A stretch of 64,000 nt of DNA, taken from assembly GCF_042477335.2 (NCBI RefSeq), contig NC_091245.1:112626501-112690500 (forward strand), read 5' to 3'. The notes under the pieces are model-generated. The model saw only the letters and a program-made list of their open reading frames with translations. It had not been told where the DNA came from and did no database searches. The stretch comes from Ovis canadensis. Its lineage: Eukaryota > Chordata > Mammalia > Artiodactyla > Bovidae. Position 1 is the stretch's first letter; each line of letters begins with the position of its first letter. Below are positions 10,121-22,879 of the stretch, in pieces. The translations under genes and the position numbers were made by a program.

Positions 10121-10404
10121 TCTGTTGCTGCTGCTGCTGCTGCTAAGTCACTTCAGTCGTGTCCGACTCTGTGCGACACCAGAGACGGCAGCCCACCAGG
10201 CTCCCCCGTCCCTGGGATTCTCCAGGCAAGAACACTGGAGTGGGTTGTCATTTCCTTCTCCAATGCATGAAAGTGAAAAGTGAAAATGAAGTCTCTCAGT
10301 CGTGTCCGACTCTCAGCGACCCCATGAATTGCAGCCTACTTGGCCCCTCCATCCATGAGATTTTCCAGGCAAGAGACTGGAGTGGGGTGCCATTGCCTTC
10401 TCTA
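10121..10404 (-). mobile_element. Bov-A2 SINE
   Basis: It opens with a GCT trinucleotide run and TAAGTCACTTCAGTCGTGTCCGACTCTG and carries the second unit with AGTGAAAAGTGAAAATGAAGTC between, the reverse orientation of the consensus. The poly-Leu open frames over it are by-products of the GCT run. Confidence 0.9.
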
Positions 10405-11778
10405 GAGAAGTAAAACTAAAATGGTGTAGGGAGGGGAATCAGACCAAAAGAAGTGGTAATTTCATACAAAAAGGTCTACCCCGGAAGAAGAAGGAGGTGC
10501 TAAAGGGGAAATTCTGAATATTCTGAAGCAAGTCATGTGGTTTCTCATAAAATTTTAAGAACCAAAAGCGTTGTTTTAAAGATACTGACAGGGAGTTACA
10601 TGCAGCTCTCTAGTGGGATAAATTGTATAGCAAACGTGTACAGACCTTTCAGGGAAGTAATTTGGCAATAGGCAACAAGACTTCAGATGCATGCCATGGG
10701 ACAAGATGAAGAGTACAGTGCTCTTTCCTGAGACGGGAAGTCTCATGAATTTAATTGACCAGATGACAGTGACCAAATGCATGGTGAGGAAGCCCCAGGT
10801 TTGTGGAGGCTTATTGCACAGCAATAGATAGCTGAAACCAAGATGAGGAGTTAGATTTCGGAAATGTGTTTGAAGATGGTGAAATAGCAGAGATTCAGTT
10901 CTGTGGCCCAGGAGAGAGCACTGGGCTTTGGAATTTCCTGATGATATTCTTGGCTCTTATTTGTCTCAAACTGTATTGTGGCATTGTGGTCACAATCACA
11001 GAGCAATTTCACATTCTTTATTTCATTGATCTTAATAATAACCCCTTGACAAAATGGGGAGCATATCATTAAACCCATAATAGAGTTGAGAAAATTGAGA
11101 CTCAGGAAGCTTTTACAATTTATAGGAAACCCCATGGCTTAGAACTCAGAACATAGGTCTTACAGCAATTATCCTCCAATTAAAAATCAAATTAAGAAAA
11201 AAGAAGATACGTTTTCTGATTCCCAGAATAAGCTACTTCTAGTGCACTTTGTGGTGCTAGAGGGAGACAAGGAAGATGCCTGCTAGTGAGGAGTGGGCCT
11301 GGAGATCAGAGAGCTGAGAACCTCAAGTCTGAGGAGGGCCAAAAGAGGAGATTTAAAAAATACTTCCCAAATATCTCCACAGAAACATGCATTACTGGGA
11401 AAAAAAGAATAATGATACCTCCAGGAAGATCTGGACAGATAGCCTGAATGGAAGTTCTTTGATGTCATTCATTCATAGGCTTTACAATTATTTATTCAGC
11501 CCATGCCACGTGCTAGGCACTGTATTAGGTTCAGCAATGGACAGGGTCCCTGTGCTCAAGAGATCCAGGAAGCAGACAGCCAAGCAGTTCACCAACCATA
11601 ACCTGGAACCTGAGGCTTCTAGGAGGAAGTGACAGAAGAATGGGAGGGGCTGGAGAGGGGGCATGCAGGACATTTCAGGCAGAAGGAAAGGCATGTATAT
11701 AGGCCTAGAGGCAAGAGAGAAAGCACCTCCTCCAAGGGAAAGCACAAAGTTGAATTTAGACAAAATGTGGTTATGGGG
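10405..11778. other. Mostly unique intergenic DNA with old MIR/L2 traces
   Basis: No gene is recognised. About 11005-11120 resembles antisense MIR and about 11465-11560 resembles an L2 3' end (a CCACGTGCTAGGCACTGTATTAGG-like stretch). A short A-rich segment near 11170-11200 resembles an L1 tail. Confidence 0.45.
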
Positions 11779-11986
11779 TGTTGTTTTATCACTCAGTCAT
11801 GTCCAAGTCTTTTGTGACCCCATGGACTGTTGCCCACCAGGCTCCTCTGCCCTTGAGAGTTCCCAGGCAAGAATACTGGAGTAGGTTGCCATTTCCTTCT
11901 CCAGAGTATCTTCCTGACCCAAGGATTGAACCCACATCTCCTGCATTGGCAGGTGGGCTTTTTTGTAAAACCTCTGTGCCACCAGG
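11779..11986 (-). mobile_element. Bov-tA SINE
   Basis: It starts CACTCAGTCATGTCC, continues CCCAGGCAAGAATACTGGAG and ends in the reverse complement of the tRNA-Glu-like head (GAACCCACATCTCCTGCATTGGCAGG...CCACCAGG). Confidence 0.88.
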
Positions 11987-12669
11987 CTTTGGGGTGAGGG
12001 AGTCATAAACTGAAGATAAAAGAACTATCTGCAGGCGTACTCTGGACATGAAGAGATTTAGACGCAATGACCTCATGTCTAGAGAAAGCACTGAGATAGT
12101 CCACTTCTCTTGGCATGTCTATCTTTCCCAACAATTGGATGAATACTTCATACCAGCCCCTACTCCCAAGGTCATATTAGTGACCTATGAGCTGAGTAAG
12201 CCCCATGGAGCTCACACAGCCACAGGAGGCCTGAAGACAGCATGTCTCCAGATGTAGTGTAGGGGAGCAGAATGTGCCACCCTAAGATATGTCTCTTTGG
12301 CATATTAATTGTTTCAAGTAGGTTGTTTTCTAAGGAAGTAGCAGACATGGTAAACATTCTGAAAACCTTGTACGAGTTACTCTTTCATAAGAAACATTTA
12401 TATTTGTAAGGGAAATCTCCATTAATAAAGCTGTCTCCCTCTCTGTACCAGACGAGGAGGATGACCAAATCTCTAGAAACTCTTATCAATGCAGAAGGCA
12501 CTAAATTATATCTGCCTAACAACCTTACCTTTATTTGCTGTTTTTTTCCTGATAATCTCCCCAAACTGTCAGCCTCAACATTCTCTTTCGTGTTTAGCAG
12601 AGGATGGTATTTAAGATGAGGGCTTCAGCCATTTTAGCAAGTTACTTGTTTTTTCTGGGTTTCACCCAT
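11987..12669. other. Intergenic stretch, nothing recognised
   Basis: No open frame with family features and no clear repeat is visible between the two SINEs. Confidence 0.4.
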
Positions 12670-12870
12670 GTGAAGTCGCTCAGTCGTGTCCAACTCTTTG
12701 TGACCCCATGGACTGTAGCCTACCAGGTTCCTCCCTCCATGGGATTCTCTAGGCAAGAGTACTGGAGTGGCTTGCCATTTCCTTCTCCAGGGGCTCTTTC
12801 CGACCCAGGGATCCAACCGGGGTCTCCTGCATTCCAGGCAGATGCTTGAACCTCTGAGTCACCAGGGAAG
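12670..12870 (-). mobile_element. Bov-tA SINE
   Basis: It starts GTGAAGTCGCTCAGTCGTGTCC and ends GAGTCACCAGGGAAGC, the full reverse-oriented tRNA-derived SINE. Confidence 0.9.
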
Positions 12871-14044
12871 CATGTACACAATATTAAACTCTGACTGTCC
12901 CCTGTTAGCTTATCTCATGTCAGTTTAATTCTTACACCAGTCAGAGATCCTAGAAGGGCAGAGAAAAATGTCTTCCTCCCCCAAAGCCAGTCATAAGCCA
13001 GATCAAATGTCCTGCCACCTTGAGAGGCCTTGCATGAGTAGCCACCAGGATTTCCTTTGAGTATGGCTATCTCATCTACCTCAGAGTCACATACTGTCAT
13101 AATTTTAAAACGTTATATTTGTTTCCTATGCCCAAACTCACTTTTACTCATTTTTGCCATAGTAGTGAGCATTAAAGCACCTTTAATGGAAAAGACTTAA
13201 GTATTTATTAGGGGGAATAGCAAGAAAGGCAATAGCTTAGCTCTCAGTTCTCAGCTGACCTCGGAAGACAGGTAGTGGAGGGCTGGACAGCTGTAACAGG
13301 AAGAGGAAAGTTGCCACACAAGGGGACAGAATACAACCATAGCAGAACCAACTTTGGCTTTTAATCAGATGTTCCAGGGTTTCCCTGCTACTCAGGCCTC
13401 TGCTCAGACTCCCACTCAGCGACCCTAGACAGAGCCATCCTTCCCAACTTTCCTTTCCCACAATTTTGATTTCTCTCTGGAGCAATGACATTATTTACCT
13501 TTGCTCATGAAACAACCCCTTACATAGACAGAGGTCTCAAAGAAGGCCTCAAGGATCACGGCACCCGGGAGCCTGCAGTGTGGCAGCTGCCCTTGCAGCC
13601 TTCTGTTATTTGTAATGCAAAGAAGCTTCACAGATGAGGAACCATGGCACGAAATGTAAAAGGACTACTTCTCCATCTCACCAAAGTTCTATTTGTGTTG
13701 CTTCCGCTTGAGAAAAGAGATGGAGCCTGATTTTCCAAAGCTTAAGGAAGACTCCCCAACCCCGCTGCCAGGATGAAAATCCTTGCTGCCTGGAGCCACT
13801 ACTCCACTTCAGGTGGAGACACGCCCGTATTCCCTTTTCCATCTCACTGGGCCTCCAGTGCACAGTTACAGGCAGACAATCTGTGGAAAGTACCTTGTCT
13901 GCTGGTTGCCAGGAACAAGAGAGGCAGCAGTAGAATTTCCAGAGTCAGAGACCACTCGTGCCTTCTGGAGCACATACTCCTCTTCTCCAGAACTTTACTG
14001 GAACTCTGGACACAGACCGAGCCAAGCCAGAAAGAGACCAAGTT
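12871..14044. other. Intergenic stretch, nothing recognised
   Basis: Apparently unique sequence. Short open frames on both strands have no recognisable domains. Confidence 0.4.
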
Positions 14045-14876
14045 CAGTTTAATCGCTCAGTCGTGTCCAACTCTTTGGGACCCCATGAATCGCAGCACAC
14101 CAGGCCTCCCTGTTCATCACCATCTCCCAGAGTTCACTCAGACTCACGTCCATTGAGTCAGTGATGCCATCCTGCCATCTCATCCTCGGTGGTCCCCTTC
14201 TCCTCCTGCCCCCAATCCCTCCCAGCATCAGAGGTTTTTCCAATGAGTCAACCCTTCTCATGAGGTGGCCAGAGTACTGGAGTTTCAGCTTTAGCATCAT
14301 TCCTTCCAAAGAAATCCCAGGGTTGATCTCCTTCAGAATGGACTGGTTGGATCTCCTTGTAGTCCAAGGGACTCTCAGGAGTCTTCTCCAACACCACAGT
14401 TCAAAAGCATCAATTCTTCAGTGCTCAGCCTTCTCCACAGTCCAACTCTCACATCCATACATGACCACAGAAAAAATCATAGCCTTGGCTAGATGGACCT
14501 TAGTCGGCTAAGTAATGTCTCTCCTTTTGAATATGCTATCTAGGTTAGTCATAACTTTTCTTCCAAGGAGTAAGCGTCTTTTAATTTCATGGCTGAAGTC
14601 ACCATCTGCAGTGATTCTGGAGCCCCAAAAAATAAAGTCTGACACTGTTTACACTGTTTCCCCATCTATTTCCCAGGAAGTGATTGGACCAGATGCCATG
14701 ATCTTCATTTTCTGAATGTTGAGCTTTAGGCCAACTTTTTCACTCTCCTCTGTCACTTTCATCAAGAGGCTTTTTAGCTCCTCTTCACTTTCTGCCATAA
14801 GGGTGGTGTCATCTGCATGTCTGAGGGTATTGATATTTCTCCTGGCAATCTTGATTCCAGCTTGTGTTTCCCCAAA
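14045..14876 (-). mobile_element. BovB LINE 3' part, minus strand
   Basis: The minus-strand frame at 14049-14309 reads the conserved C-terminal end of BovB ORF2 ([41 protein letters not shown]), and the sequence extends upstream into the reverse transcriptase C-terminus with stops. The copy is 5' truncated near 14876. Confidence 0.9.
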
Positions 14877-14939
14877 GGTACCTTTAATTCAAGGCTTATG
14901 GTTAGAACTCTCCACCCAGCAACTCATGGATGAGGCCTG

Positions 14940-15295
14940 GGGACCAAAAATAGGAAGCCCCATCGGTTTTTTTTTTTTAATTAACCACTAGGAAACTAAG
15001 AACAGACTTGCAGATATGGGGGCAGAAGGAGAGGGTGGGACGAATTGAGAGAGTAGCCCTTTAACATCCATCACCATATGTGAAACTAGACAGTTGGTGG
15101 AAATTTCTAGTGTGACGCAGGGAGCAAATGACAACCTACAGGGGTGGGATGGGGTGAGAGGTGGGAGGAAGGCCGTGAGGGCGGGAATATACGTATACCT
15201 ATAGCTGGCTCATGGTGATATATGGCAGAAATGGACACAATGTTGTAAAGCAATTATCCTTCAATTTGAAATCAATAAATTTAAATTAAAAAAAC
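14940..15295 (+). mobile_element. L1 LINE 3' end
   Basis: The sequence GTGAGGGCGGGAATATACGTATACC, CAATGTTGTAAAGCAATTATCC and an A-rich tail match the 3' UTR seen again at about 26.2-26.4 kb and 55.3-55.5 kb. The element is heavily 5' truncated. Confidence 0.75.
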
Positions 15296-16527
15296 AATTT
15301 TGTTTGAATGTGTGTTAGTTCTCTTTTCTGGTGAGAGGATCCATAGATTCTAGTGGTTTTCCGAGGGATTGGTACTCAGAAAATGTTAAAGACCCCTGAG
15401 AGTGAATATCTGCTTTTGGTTTCCCAGTCAGGAAACACCCTGATTAACCAGAGCACCCACCCAAGGGGATTTCGGACCTGAGCCAACTCTAAATCATGTG
15501 AGGAGTAGAAAGTAGATCAATGTGGCTTAGGCTGAGAGCACAAAATGTGGAAAATCAGATCTACACAGTTTGAGTGCTGGTCTCCCCCCTCCACCTCCAA
15601 GCTCTTCCTCCCTTATGGGTAAGTTCACTATTGAAACCTTTACATTGGCCTACCCACTGAACATCAGTATTATTATTATTAACCTATATTCAAATATTGT
15701 ATTACTAACCTATTATCAAAGGTTATTGACTCAAATGAATGTATTCTGCACCCTTGGGTCTAAGAGTTTCAGGCCCATCCCTCTTGAATCAAAATGAATT
15801 ATTCACCCACCCAGGACACTTTGAAGACCCATAGGAAAGCCACAGTCCCTGATGTACCATATTTGTAGCAGTTTCAGACTGGGGACATTTCTGATTTTCA
15901 CAGTGGAGATGACCAACAAAAACCGCTCTCCTCAATCTGTGAACTGCTGTCTTGGAAGTAGTTATCCTCCCCGAAAGATCAGCATGGGGAAATGGAGTCA
16001 GCTCACTACCTGAAACTGCGTAGGACACCCTATTTACCTGATCATATTGGAGCCTGTGAGGTGAGGAAAACAGGGATTACTACTTGTATTTGATAACTGA
16101 AACTCAGCGTCTGATTTGCCTGAGGTCATGTGCAGCTCCAGTCAAGCCCAGTCTTCTTCACTCAGCTCTTCCCTTCCTGCGAGCTACAGTCAATCTTTGG
16201 ACTAGAAGAAAAGATGAGACTGAAGTGGAATGAACAAGATCAAAGTGAGGTTAACTAAGGAAGACTTTAAAGCAAACCATGAGAAAGAAGCCGAGAAGGA
16301 GCATTCTTTACCACTGATGCCCCGGTGAAGCCATGAGAAGGAGTAGGGCAAATGATAGAACCAGGTAAGGGACAGAAGTGAACTGTGCGTGGGCTTGCTC
16401 GGACTTTGGCTCCTCTGGGGATTTTGCAAAAGGGCTGTTGTCCAGTGTTTTGCTGAAGCATTTGAGATCTGAACCAGCAGAGAATAGAAAAATCTATTCC
16501 CAACCACCTAGGATGAAAGGTGGGACC
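15296..16527. other. Intergenic stretch, possible MIR trace
   Basis: No gene is recognised. About 16060-16170 resembles antisense MIR (ACTGAAACTCAG...GCCTGAGGTCATGTGCAGC). The rest appears unique. Confidence 0.4.
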
Positions 16528-16742
16528 TCTCTGTTGGCACTAGTGGTAAAGAACCCACCTGCCAATGCAGGAGACACAAGATACGTGGGTTTGATCTCTG
16601 GGTTGGGAAGATCCCCTGTAGGAGAGCATGGAAACCCAACTCCAGTGTTCTTGCCTGGAGAATCCTATGGACAGAGGAGCCTGGCAGGCTACAGTTCATG
16701 GGATCACACAGAGTGGGACACGACTGAAGTGACTTAGCACAC
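16528..16742 (+). mobile_element. Bov-tA SINE
   Basis: A tRNA-like head (TTGGCACTAGTGGTAAAGAACC...GGGTTTGATCTCTGGG) is followed by the core and the end GACACGACTGAAGTGACTTAGC. Confidence 0.88.
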
Positions 16743-16757
16743 ACCCATGCAGGATGA

Positions 16758-16890
16758 AAGTGAAAGGAAATGGCAACCCACTCCAGTGTTCTTGCCTGGA
16801 GAACCCCGGGGATGGAGGAGCATGATGGGCTGCCGTCTTTGGGGTCACACAGAGTCAGACACGACTGAAGCGACTTAGCAGCAGCGGCAG
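16758..16890 (+). mobile_element. Bov-A SINE monomer
   Basis: One unit of the Bov-A family (GGAAATGGCAACCCACTCC...GCGACTTAGCAGCAGC). It is flanked by the 11-bp direct repeat ATGCAGGATGA at 16747-16757 and 16891-16901, so it is an independent insertion just after the preceding Bov-tA. Confidence 0.9.
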
Positions 16891-16901
16891 ATGCAGGATG
16901 A

Positions 16902-18124
16902 CTTCTTGGTGATACCAGTAGGGGCAGTACAACACTGCAGGTGTTCCTTCCTCCCTGTATCTATTGGATATTTCTAGAGCTACAAGTGAGGATGTAGAAA
17001 TAAAAGCTACACTGTTGTCTACTTTTAAGCAGCTTGCAATCTCATGAAGGAACCAGACAAAGAAGGAAAGCATTACAATGTGGTTTTGAAACTATGGGGT
17101 CACTTAGAAAGACTACAGAAATACAAACTATGTTATGAGAGGAGGCTACTGGGGGATGAGTGAATAGGTGCAACTCCTTTTAAGAATGATGAAAGTATGT
17201 TATATAAGGAAGATGAGCACGGGTAATATCTGAGAAACTAGAGAACTTGGCTATTTCAGGAAACGGAGGATATTTTAATGAGGCTGAAATAAAAGGAAAG
17301 AAAAACAGCTCTATAGTGTTAAGGTTTTAGCGTGCATAGATTAGGAGCTTGGATTTTATCCTGAAGCCTTTCAAGGAGATGTAAATAAAGGATTCGGGGC
17401 ATAGAAGCGTCCTACTTCAATTCACAGGTTGGAAAGAAATCTGAAGTAGAGGAGAATGAGACTAGAAGCAAGGAGGTATTCCAAAGTATTGGAAGAATTC
17501 ATCTACCATTAAAGAAGGCCTGAGCTGCAGGGTGCGGCAGATGAAGAGAAGTTCGATTCAGCACAGTTTCATTTTTTATATGCAGGTTGACAGAGAGGGA
17601 GAAGATAGAGTCTGGTTGCTGGCTTGAGTGATCAACCCAAGATAGGAGAAGGGATAAACTGGAACACGAGAAATGGTAAGTTCAGTGTGGGATATGTTAA
17701 GATTAAGATGCCTAAGACAGAGTTGAATATTTGGATGTGGGGCTCAAGAGAGCGATCTGAGCTACCTACCAGGAACATGATTATGCAGCACATAAATTGT
17801 GGTTGAGGTCAGACCATGTGCTAGAAGGATCTCTCTCAGAGTATGTAAAGTGAAAATGGGGTTGAGGGTTGAGGAGGGGCATCCCCTGTGTCTTAGTCAT
17901 GCCAGCTACCACGTCAGAAATACCATAGGCTGTATGGCTTAAAGGACATACATTTACTTCTCACAGTTCAGGAGGCTGGGAAGCATAAGATCAGGGCACC
18001 AACAGACTCAGAGTCTAGCAAGAATCCACTTACTGATGCAGAGATGAGCATCTTCACACTGGAAGATGTCCACTGGCGTTACATGGCAGAAGGGAAGAGG
18101 GAGCTCTCTGAGAGAACTCTCTTT
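16902..18124. other. Intergenic DNA with one ancient repeat
   Basis: No gene is recognised. About 17890-18120 resembles a widespread ancient mammalian repeat (ATACCATAGGCTGTATGGCTTAAA, TCACAGTTCAGGAGGCTGG). Its family is not certain. A complementary-looking end (GAGGGCTCCACCCTCCTGATC) reappears at about 21590-21650. Confidence 0.4.
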
Positions 18125-20732
18125 TTAAAAAGTCTTAGTCTACAGTGAGGCCAAGATAGCATAGTAGGAAGACTTTGAGCTCATGGGTATATCAAAATTA
18201 GAACTATTTACAGTGTAACTATTAATGAGGAAAAAAAGAAGACTAGCAAAAAAGATCATCTACAAATAAAGATATAAAGAAAAGATACAATGAGACAGTA
18301 GAGAGTGAAAATGTGCTATGGTCAAGACTCATAACCCCAGGTGGGTAACCCACAAATGGGAGGATTATTACAATTGTAAGGGTTCTTCCCAAGGATCAAG
18401 TGGTCTGAGCTCTACACACACTGGGCTCCCCAGCCCTCAGGTCCTGCACCAGGAAGATGAATAGTTGACTTGGAAAGCCAATGGAGCTTGCTCTCAGGAG
18501 AGTGAGAAGGCTATGCAAGCTGACATTCCAGTCTTACAAGGTTCTTAGAAACAAAACTTCATGTACTCTGGGACTCAGGGAATAGGCAGTAATTTGAAAG
18601 GAGCCTGTATCAGACCCACCTGCTAATCTTGGGGAGCCCCCTGACGAGTGAGGAGGCAACTGCAGCTCACCCTGGGAACAGAGACACTGGAGATGGCCAT
18701 TTTGTGGAGCTTATTCTACCATGAGGACACTGTGCTGGCAAGCACCATTTGTATTCCTTCCTCTAGCTCATTAACACTGGGGCCTGGCCTAGCACACCAG
18801 ACTCTCAGCACCAGTACTGGGGTCCCTTGGGCCAAGCCGCAAGCTGAGTGGGAACACAGCCCCACCCACCAGCAGAGCTTCTACCTTAAGGCTTCCCAAA
18901 ACCACAGCCATCCCAGGATTGGGCATTGTCCACCAGAGGACCCAAGACCTGACCTCACTCACCAGTCCATCAACACTAGCCCTGGGAACCCCAGGGCACT
19001 GCCGTCGACGGACCTGGGACCTGGCTGGGCCACCAGGTTAGTACCATCAGGGTACACTAGGGCCATTCTCACCCTCCAGTGGATAGACACCAGCTCCAGG
19101 ACCCCTGGCCTTGGACTTGCCCACCAGCAAGCCAAAACCAGCTCCAACATACCGTGGACTCCTCAACCAGCTGTGCTGGGGTCCAGTCCCACTCATCAGA
19201 GGGCCAACAGCAGTTCTGAGACAGCCTGGATGCCACAGATATTTGTGTGAGGAACTGGCCCCGCTTTCCAGTAGACTGACATCAGGTTTGGAACCCTTGG
19301 CTTCATAGCCAGCCATGCCAGAACCAGGCTCTGCCTGACAGTGGACCAGAACCAGACCTAAGACCACTTGGGGTCCCATAGCCAGCAGCCTCATAACAGC
19401 CCTGCCAACCAGGGGCCAGCAGCCTCTACTCAAGGCAGGACCAACCAACTACACTGGGGGCCAGCTACATCTACCAGATCACCCACAGTAGTCAGCCTGC
19501 CACAACAGAAGGACCAACACCAGCCCAAGGAGGGGCAATCCTCAAGCATAGAGCTCATAGAAGGGAGTATACTGCCGGGAGGCATACGAAAGCTCCTGTA
19601 AAGCCACTTCTCCAAGAGCAGGAAACATAACCAACCTGCCAATTAAATAGAAATAAAAAACCGTAAATTGAGGCTACAGAGGGTTATCCTCTAAATGAAG
19701 GGAAAGGATAAAATTCCAGAAGAAGAACTAGTGAAGTAGAGAAAGGCAATGTACCCTATAGAGAGTTCAAGTTAATAATCATAAAGATGTTCAAAGAACT
19801 CAGAAGAAGATTGGATGAACAGAGTGAGAAGTTAGAATTTTTTAACAGGGTTAGAAAATATAAAGAAGAACCAGAGATGAAGAATACAATAGCTTAAATG
19901 AAAAATACACTAGAAGTAATCAAAAACAGATTAGATGATACAGAGGAATAGATCAATAAGGTGGAATACAGAGTAAGGAAAATCAGTATAAAGGAACGGG
20001 ATAAAAAGAGAATAAAAAGAAATGAAGGCAGTTTAAGAGACCTCCAGGATAACATCAAGCATACCAGCATTCACCTTAGAAGGATCTCAGGAGAAGAGAG
20101 AGAAAGGGGCAGAGAACACATTTAAAGTCATAATAGCTGAAAACTTCCCTAACCTGAGAAAGGAAACAGATGTCTGTGTCCAGGAAGCCAGAGAGTCCCA
20201 GACAGGATCAGCTCAAAGAGGAACACAAGAGGCACTGTAATTAAAATGTCAAAAGCTAAAGAGAGAATATTAAAAGCAGCAAGGGAAAAGCAACAAGCTT
20301 CATACCAGGGAACTCACATAAGGCTATCAGCTGACTTTTCAGCAGAAACTCTGTAGGCCAAAACAGAGTGGCCCAAAATAGGTAAAGTGACAAAAAGGAA
20401 AACTCACAACCAAGAATAATTTATTCAGCAAGGCTTTCAGTCAGATTTGACGCAAAATCGAAAGTGCTACAGACAAGCAAAAGCTCAAGAGTTCATGCCA
20501 TACCAACTTTATAAGAAATGTTAAGGGGACTTCTCTAAGTGAAAAAGGCCACAACAAGAAATGTGAACATCATGAAAGGAAAAAAATCTCATTAATAAAG
20601 GCAAATGTACAATAAAGGTAGTAAAGCAGCTGTGTGTAAAGTTAGGAGAGAGGGTAAAAGACGAAGATATTAAAATTGTGTATACCTGCAATAAGTAATT
20701 AAGAGATAAGCAAAACAAAAAGATATAAAATT
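18125..20732 (+). mobile_element. HAL1-like / L1-derived element
   Basis: It starts with an L1-type 5' UTR (GTGAGGCCAAGATAGCATAG). A GC-rich repetitive stretch (18.65-19.6 kb) follows, then an ORF1-like region with heptad-rich coiled-coil coding. Its downstream part (AGCAAGGGAAAAGCAACAAGC...CTTATAAGAAATGTTAAGGGGACTTCT) is characteristic of the ORF1-only LINE HAL1. Stops fragment the coding frame and no ORF2 is visible. Confidence 0.65.
18770..19514 (+). repeat. Degenerate GC-rich tandem repeats inside the HAL1-like element
   Basis: Units built on CTGGG-CCT-GGCC-CACCAG recur irregularly every 60-80 bases, leaving a 200-codon open frame (18648-19250) whose peptide repeats Pro-Gly, LAHQ and STS-like words. 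The peptide has no recognisable domain. I treat the open frame as a consequence of the repeat composition. Confidence 0.55.
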
Positions 20733-20860
20733 CTCCACGCAAGAATAGTGGAGTGGGTAGCCATTCCCTTCTCCAGGGAATCTTCCCAACCCAGGGATCC
20801 AACCTGGGTCTCCTGAAATGCAGGCTGATTCTCTACTATCTGAGCCACCAGGGAAGCCCC
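20733..20860 (-). mobile_element. Bov-tA SINE, truncated
   Basis: Only the tRNA-like half is present in reverse orientation (CCAACCTGGGTCTCCTG...GAGCCACCAGGGAAGCCCC). Confidence 0.85.
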
Positions 20861-20947
20861 AGAATATTAAACATGAAGTCAAAAACACTGCATTGGGGGC
20901 ATAAAAATGCAGAGTTGTTAAAATGCATTTGAACTTAAGAGATCAGG

Positions 20948-20950
<3 letters not shown>

Positions 20951-20985
<35 letters not shown>
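20951..20985. repeat. GT dinucleotide microsatellite
   Basis: About 16 uninterrupted GT units followed by a degenerate AT/GT region to about 21030. Confidence 0.95.
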
Positions 20986-20987
<2 letters not shown>

Positions 20988-21580
20988 CCAATGTATATGT
21001 ATATATACATATGTATATAGATATAGATAGTTATGTACAATGGGGGGAATATAATAAATACCTAATATATTTGAATGATGACATCATAACCAGACTGATT
21101 GTGGTAATCATTTTTAAATTTAGAGAAATGCCAAACTGCTATGTTGTGGAACAGAAACTAACATAGTATTGTAGATCAATTGCACTTCAAAAGCAAACAA
21201 ACTCATAAAAAAATATCAGATTTGTGGTGACCAGAGGCTGGAACTGGGGGGAGGGGAATTGAATGAAGGTGTTAAAAAGCTACAAACTACCAGTTACAAG
21301 ATAAATAAGTACTAGGAATGTAATGTACAACAAGATAAATAAATATAATTAATGTTGCTGTGTGTTAAATATGAAAGTTTCAAAGAGAGTAAATGCTAAG
21401 AGTTCTCATAGAAAAAAATTTTGTCTATTTTTTTATTTCTGTACCTATGTGAGATGATAGGTGTTCCCTAAATTTGTGTAATAATCATTCATGATGTATA
21501 AAAGTCAAATTTATGATGTACTCCTTAAACTTATACAATGCTACATGTCAATTACATCTCAATGAAGCTTGAAGGTAAAA
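20986..21580 (+). mobile_element. Old L1 (L1M-type) 3' end
   Basis: Words such as GGTGACCAGAGGCTGG, TACAAGATAAATAAGTACTAGG and TAAGAGTTCTCATAGAAAA are typical of the 3' region of older mammalian L1. Its last 150 bases reappear inverted at about 30640-30796. Confidence 0.65.
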
Positions 21581-21654
21581 AAGAGCACTAATTCCACTGT
21601 GAGGGCTCCACCCTCCTGATCTAAACATCTGCCAAACACCCCATCTTCTAAGAG

Positions 21655-22722
21655 ACAGTTGTTATTCAGTCGCTCAGCTGTTTCCGAGTCTTTGTGACCC
21701 ATGAACTGCAGTATGCCAGGCTTCCCTGTCCTTCACAACTCCCAAAGTATGCTCAAACTCATGTCCATTGAGTCAATGATACCATCCAATCATCTCATCT
21801 TCTGTCACCCCATTCTCCTCCTGTCCTCAATGTTTCCCAGCATCAGGGTCTTTTCCATGAGTTGGCTCCTCACATCAGGTGGCCAAAGTATCGGAGCTTC
21901 AGCTTCAGCAACAGTCCTTCCAATGAGATTCAAGGTTGATTTCCCTTAGGATTGTCTGGTTTGATCTCCTTGCTGTCCAAGCGACTCTCAAGGGTCTTCT
22001 CCAACACCACAGTATGAAAGCGTCAATTCTTTGGCACTCAGCCTGCTTTATGGTCCAACTCTCACATCCATACATGACTACTGGAAAGACCATAGCTTTG
22101 ACTATGTGGAGGTTTGTAGGCAAATTGATGTCTCTGCATCTTAATACACTGTCTAGGTTTGTCATAGCTTTTCTTCCAAGGAGCAAACATCTTCTAATTT
22201 CGTGGCTGCAGTCACAGTCCACAGTGATTTTCGAGCCCAAGAAAATAAAATCTGTCACTGTTTCCATTTTTTCCCCATGAAGTGATGAGACCGGATGCCA
22301 TGATCTTATTTTTTTTAATGTTGAGTTTTAAGCCAGCTTTTTCATTCTCCTGTTTCACCTTCTTCAAGAGGCTCTTTAGTTCCTCTTTGCTCTCTGCCAT
22401 TAAGGTGGTATCATCTGCATACCTGAGGTTATTGGTATTTCTCCCAGCAATCTTGATTCCAGCTCGTGCTTCATCCAGCCAGGCATTTCACATGATATAC
22501 TCTGCATATAAGTTAAATAAGCAGGATGACAGTATACAGTCTTGACCTACTCTTTTCCCAATTTTGAACCAGTCCATTGATCCACGTCTGAGTCTAACTA
22601 TTGCTTCTTGACCTGCATACAGGTTTCTCAGGAGGCAGGTAAGGTGGTCTGGTATCACCATCTCTTGAAGAATTTTCCACAGTTAGCTGTGATCCACATA
22701 GTCAAAGTCTTTAGCAATTAAA
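21655..22722 (-). mobile_element. BovB LINE 3' half, minus strand
   Basis: The minus-strand frames encode the BovB ORF2 C-terminus ([20 protein letters not shown]) and further upstream reverse transcriptase sequence, broken by stops. About 21655-22110 is nearly identical, inverted, to 30110-30555, well above the similarity to other BovB copies here. Confidence 0.9.
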
Positions 22723-22879
22723 AGATTAAGATTAAACAAAAGACCTAAGGTGTAGAGAGGACACACAGGCAACCAGTTTATAGCATGCTAGCAACATTGA
22801 CATCGAAAGACTTGTATAGGAAGAGACATACACGAAGGAGACTGACAACAATTTCTTAGAAGAGTGAGAAACAAATTTA

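Noticed and set aside
10070-10283. Open frames with a poly-Leu or poly-Ala run
   Set aside because: They come from the GCT trinucleotide run of an antisense Bov-A2 SINE; they are not genes.
17890-18120. A host exon suggested by GC content and short frames
   Set aside because: It matches the pattern of a widespread ancient mammalian repeat, with no splice-compatible frame.
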